Assembly (NCBI GenBank): GCA_965221835.1
Contig: OZ244916.1
Location: 1,364,001-1,428,000, forward strand
Origin: Persebacter sp965221835
GTDB taxonomy: Bacteria > Pseudomonadota > Gammaproteobacteria > Tethybacterales > Persebacteraceae
Length of the DNA: 64,000 bases
Direction: 5' to 3'
The notes below the pieces were generated by a model that did no database searches, was not told where the DNA came from, and worked only from the letters and a program-made list of their open reading frames with translations. Within the stretch, counting starts at the first letter, position 1; each line of letters opens with the position of its first letter. Shown piece after piece: positions 60,762-64,000 of the stretch. A program made the position numbers and the translations under genes.

Positions 60762-63311
60762 TTAAAATTGAATCCGAAACTGCGCGGATATTGCGCTTTT
60801 GCGCGATGCGGTGTTATATTCCAAACCCAAAGAAAATTCGCCGTCCGATAATAGGCGCGATGAATAACCCGCCGACAATATCAAATCCGACAGCGATGAT
60901 AAATCCAATTCGCGGTTTTCCAATCGCACTTCTTGTTCCCGTTTTGTGTATATTTCCGGTGCGCCTTTTACATCTCCGAACGCCGCTTCGCTAAAACAAT
61001 CGCCCGCCGTGCCGTCCGAACAAACCGCACGACTATATCGCAATGCCGCTTCGCCTCGCCGCACCGTCGTCTTTCGCCCGAACGAAAAACGAAACTTGTC
61101 GCCGCCCGTCAATAAATGCGCACGCTGCAATCCCGCTTTCCAACCCCACGCCTGCAAATCCGAAACATCTTGCAAAAACTCGCCGCCCGATACTTCCACT
61201 TCGCCACGCGCCCTTTCATAAAATGCAAAACCCTCCCAACCGCCGCCAATGCCGCCTCGCAAAAGTAAACGACCTTGATGTGTCTTCGCCGATGTGTCGC
61301 CCAACTCGCCAAATGATGCTCCCAGAAAACTTTCACTTTCTCTTATTTCCGATAACTCCGCCGAAAACGATAAACCTTCGCCGCCGCCGGTCCAACGCAA
61401 TCCAAACTGACGATATTGCAATCTATCTTCGCCGTGAACTTCGCCGCTAAATGATGCAAACGGACGCAAACCTTCGCCGCGTTTTTCTAACATAAAACTC
61501 TCGCGACCTTCCGCAAAAAACGGCGTACCGCCTTCGCCGTCCGCAAATGCATTCCATTCTTTCCACACCGATTCTTCGCATTCTTCGCCGCAAAAATCAT
61601 GCCGCAAACGCCATTCGCCCGCAAACGGCAATGCCGCATCCAATCCCGCATAACGAAACGCGTTTTCGTCCGTTGCCGCAAAAAATATTCCTGCCGAAAA
61701 ACGATTGTCATTGTCCGGCAACAACATATCCGCCGCCGCCGCACCGAGAGTCGCCGAAGTTGACGACACTTGCGCAATGCTTTCTAACGCCGTGTTGTAA
61801 TGCGCATTTCCAAAAACCGAAACCGCTACCGAAATTTCCGACAATCGCCCGCGCAATGCCGCAAAACTTTCCGGTAAATCAATTCGCGCATCCATTAAAC
61901 GCACGCCGTTGCCGGTGCCGGTTCCGATGCCGCCGCTTTGCGGTTCTTTGTCGACCGCTAATTCCACATTGCCTTGCACCGTCACCGCTTTTTGTAAATC
62001 TACCAAACCCCAGCCGTAAACATCATCCACGCCTTCCGCCCCAAGATCATCCGCCGTGCGCAACAACAACGCACGCACTACCGACATCGGCATATTCGGT
62101 AAACGACTTTTCAATATCGCCAACGCACCGCTGACATGCGGGGCGGCGTACGAAGTACCATTGCCGGCAGAATAGGCGGAATCGGATGCGATTCCGGCGG
62201 AAGTAATATTCGCCCCGGGTGCGGAAATACACCAAAACTTCGCATCGCCGCAACCGTTGCTGCCGTGTCCGATTCTGCCATACCAAAGCGAGTTTTCATT
62301 CTCGTTTATCGCAACAACCGCCAGCCAGCGGTCGGTCAGTTGCGGATAATAATGCGGAAAAAGTGCGTAAAAATCGCTACCCGATTCGGGGATTCGCAAA
62401 ACCGCACCCGTCTCTTGCACCGTGATTCGAATCGTCCCCAGCAACCCGTTCAATTGCCGGTCGTTGGATAATCTTTGTTGCGCATTAAAGCCGGCGAGTA
62501 AATCGGCAATGCTTATCGCCCTATCCACACTTCCGTCCGTTCTGCGCAATTCTACCGCACCGCCGCTTTGCCATCCTTCGTTTCCCGCCGCCCATACCAC
62601 CACCGCATCCTTGTCGCCGATAACATTCTCCACATCGTTCATCGCATTAAATTGCCATTGCTGAGCAATCAGCGGACCGAAATACGGAATATTTACCAAC
62701 CTCGTCTGTCCTTGATATGTTCCGATAACTGTCGTTCCCAAAAAACCGTAACTATTGTTGAGAATATGCGCACCGTTTGCTAACGCAAACTGGAACGCGG
62801 GGATTTCGTGTTGAAGATTAAAACTAACGCCGCCGTTCTCGCCCCCTATCCGAATCGGAATCATGGAAACCGAAGGCGCGACTCCATGTACGCTCAAACC
62901 ATCACGCGCCCCGCCGATAATTCCGGCGATAAAAGTACCGTGTCCGCTCAAATCTTGAATCGTCCCGTTCGTAAAAAAATCGCGGTAAGCGACAATTCTG
63001 CCGCTGTTGCGAAACTCGTTATGCGAAAGACGAATTCCCGAATCGATAATAGCGACCGTCGCGCCTTGCCCCCAATAACCACGCTGATAAGCGGCGTCCG
63101 CATTAATCCGCCCCAACCCATAGTTGCGATTAAATTCGTTGTTTATCCGGTAATTCGTTCCATCCGAAGGATTCGGCGGCGGTAATTGCACCCCTTCCGG
63201 TTCCGGTTCCATTTGCGGCGGCACACTGCCACCGCCGCCGCCGCAAGCGGCAAGTAACGAAAATACCGCGCCGCCTATCGCCGTTTTCCATGTCATTGCG
63301 CGCATTTTCAT
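60762..63311 (-). CDS. Lipidated autotransporter with one subtilisin (S8) domain, copy 3
   Basis: 849 residues. A lipobox (SLLAAC) and a short Gly/Pro stretch lead straight into one S8 domain, Asp90/His124/Ser387, and then the barrel. The coiled-coil and Thr/Val-rich regions are absent. The protease domain is almost identical to the first domain of copy 1, not copy 2. It may be the ancestral single-domain form or a deletion derivative. As in the others, TAAAAT lies 6 nt before the second ATG (MRAMTW). Confidence 0.88.
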   Translation of the reverse strand: MKMRAMTWKTAIGGAVFSLLAACGGGGGSVPPQMEPEPEGVQLPPPNPSDGTNYRINNEFNRNYGLGRINADAAYQRGYWGQGATVAIIDSGIRLSHNEFRNSGRIVAYRDFFTNGTIQDLSGHGTFIAGIIGGARDGLSVHGVAPSVSMIPIRIGGENGGVSFNLQHEIPAFQFALANGAHILNNSYGFLGTTVIGTYQGQTRLVNIPYFGPLIAQQWQFNAMNDVENVIGDKDAVVVWAAGNEGWQSGGAVELRRTDGSVDRAISIADLLAGFNAQQRLSNDRQLNGLLGTIRITVQETGAVLRIPESGSDFYALFPHYYPQLTDRWLAVVAINENENSLWYGRIGHGSNGCGDAKFWCISAPGANITSAGIASDSAYSAGNGTSYAAPHVSGALAILKSRLPNMPMSVVRALLLRTADDLGAEGVDDVYGWGLVDLQKAVTVQGNVELAVDKEPQSGGIGTGTGNGVRLMDARIDLPESFAALRGRLSEISVAVSVFGNAHYNTALESIAQVSSTSATLGAAAADMLLPDNDNRFSAGIFFAATDENAFRYAGLDAALPFAGEWRLRHDFCGEECEESVWKEWNAFADGEGGTPFFAEGRESFMLEKRGEGLRPFASFSGEVHGEDRLQYRQFGLRWTGGGEGLSFSAELSEIRESESFLGASFGELGDTSAKTHQGRLLLRGGIGGGWEGFAFYERARGEVEVSGGEFLQDVSDLQAWGWKAGLQRAHLLTGGDKFRFSFGRKTTVRRGEAALRYSRAVCSDGTAGDCFSEAAFGDVKGAPEIYTKREQEVRLENRELDLSSLSDLILSAGYSSRLLSDGEFSLGLEYNTASRKSAISAQFRIQF

Positions 63312-63405
63312 ATTTTACTCAATTTACAGCACGCCGTGAAAAACGGGCATTTTCTAAAACTAAATCCAAAACCGAATCCCCGAATCCGGATTCGCGGCGG
63401 CGTTT

Positions 63406-64000
63406 TTATAGCAACGATTTTTCGTCCGCCAGCATTTCGTCAATTGTTTCGCGGCGGCGAATCAGTTTAATTTCCGCGCCTGAAACCAAAACTTCGCACG
63501 GACGCGGGCGGGCGTTGTAGCCCGAAAACATTGCCGCACAATACGCCCCCGCATCGCGCACCGCGAGAATGTCGCCTTCTTCCGCCGCCAATTCGCAGTT
63601 GTGCGCGAGAATGTCGGCGCTTTCGCAAACCGGTCCCGCCACCGCACCGGTGCGAATTTCGCCGCCGTTTTCGGTTGTTTCAATGCGATGTCGCGCCCCG
63701 TACAACGCCGGACGCGGAAAATCATTCATTCCCGCATCCGCAATCCAAAATAACTCCCGCCCGCTTTTTTTGACATATTCCACGCGGGTGAGAAGCACGC
63801 CCGCCGCTGCCGCCGCCGCCCGTCCGGGTTCCATCCATATTTCCAAATCGGAAAATGTTTGCGCCAAATATTCATCGTATGCCGCCGCATCCAAACAAAC
63901 GCCATCGCCGTTTTCGTAATCTACCGCAAAACCGCCGCCCATATCCAAATGCCGGACGGCGATTCCGTCCCGCCGCGCATTTTGAATTAAATCATCCATT
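63406..64000 (-). CDS. lysA: Diaminopimelate decarboxylase, C-terminal part
   Basis: The last 197 or so residues of a PLP-dependent fold-type III decarboxylase; the gene continues beyond the window. Visible are HLDMGGGFAVDY, the phosphate-binding EPGRAAAA, AGMNDFPRPALYGARH, and GPVCESADILA with the catalytic Cys of the partner subunit. It makes lysine from meso-diaminopimelate. It is transcribed toward the autotransporter cluster. Confidence 0.9.
   Translation of the reverse strand, partial: MDDLIQNARRDGIAVRHLDMGGGFAVDYENGDGVCLDAAAYDEYLAQTFSDLEIWMEPGRAAAAAAGVLLTRVEYVKKSGRELFWIADAGMNDFPRPALYGARHRIETTENGGEIRTGAVAGPVCESADILAHNCELAAEEGDILAVRDAGAYCAAMFSGYNARPRPCEVLVSGAEIKLIRRRETIDEMLADEKSLL

Overview
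The window looks like a chromosomal segment from a proteobacterium, probably gammaproteobacterial and host-associated. The housekeeping genes point to the class: IscU/IscA/HscB/HscA, an IscS of canonical length, a homodimeric-type AceE, BioC, DsbD, CutA, FxsA, MsbA, RmuC, PpsR and CtaA/CtaB. The host-associated lifestyle is an inference. It rests on an ankyrin-repeat secreted protein, a Cys-rich outer-membrane protein, three lipidated subtilisin autotransporters, three Fic proteins and a creatinase plus sarcosine dehydrogenase pair. No rRNA, tRNA, CRISPR, prophage or transposase gene was recognised.

Layout. 0-3.5 kb: a partial ankyrin gene diverges from an iscU-iscA-hscB-hscA operon that lacks iscR, iscS and fdx. 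3.6-7.3 kb: MITE-like palindromic repeats surround a Cys-rich surface protein with a C-terminal beta-barrel. 7.4-10.7 kb (minus): a catabolic-looking operon of a small membrane protein, a HisD-family dehydrogenase, a previously hidden tandem-repeat protein and a zinc alcohol dehydrogenase. 11-13.1 kb: an EcoRI-type adenine methylase overlapping a DUF262-HNH protein, a candidate restriction-modification pair. 13.2-20.4 kb (minus): iscS with a glycine-zipper protein, then an Abi remnant, sarcosine dehydrogenase and class III aminotransferase, then fxsA-bioC. 20.35-25.3 kb (plus): cutA, dsbD, aceE. 25.3-31 kb: an accessory patch with two Fic genes, a chimeric gene, a DUF2971 gene and a partly duplicated glycosyltransferase. 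31-40.7 kb (plus): msbA, a PcaC-like protein, a type I R-M system (fused HsdM-HsdS, then HsdR), creatinase, rmuC. 40.8-49.4 kb (minus): methylase-HNH fusion, membrane protein, nuclease-like protein, YHS protein, aldehyde dehydrogenase, an operator-controlled Fic protein, then ppsR-ctaA-ctaB. 49.5-63.3 kb (minus): three paralogous lipidated S8 autotransporters separated by arrays that repeat the coding sequence of their own last beta-strand. The window ends in a partial lysA.

The genes fall into a few working groups. Fe-S assembly is split between two loci. A creatine route (creatinase to sarcosine dehydrogenase) lies in two separate operons. Cytochrome oxidase haem is made by CtaA/CtaB. Defence and conflict systems (R-M, Abi, Fic, DUF2971) sit between metabolic genes.

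Two themes stand out. Many genes have a TATAAT-like hexamer only 6-11 nt before the start codon and no Shine-Dalgarno, which suggests frequent leaderless transcripts. Tandem duplication has repeatedly shaped coding sequence: the 53-56-residue repeat protein, the autotransporter family, the DsbD linker and the glycosyltransferase 3' end.
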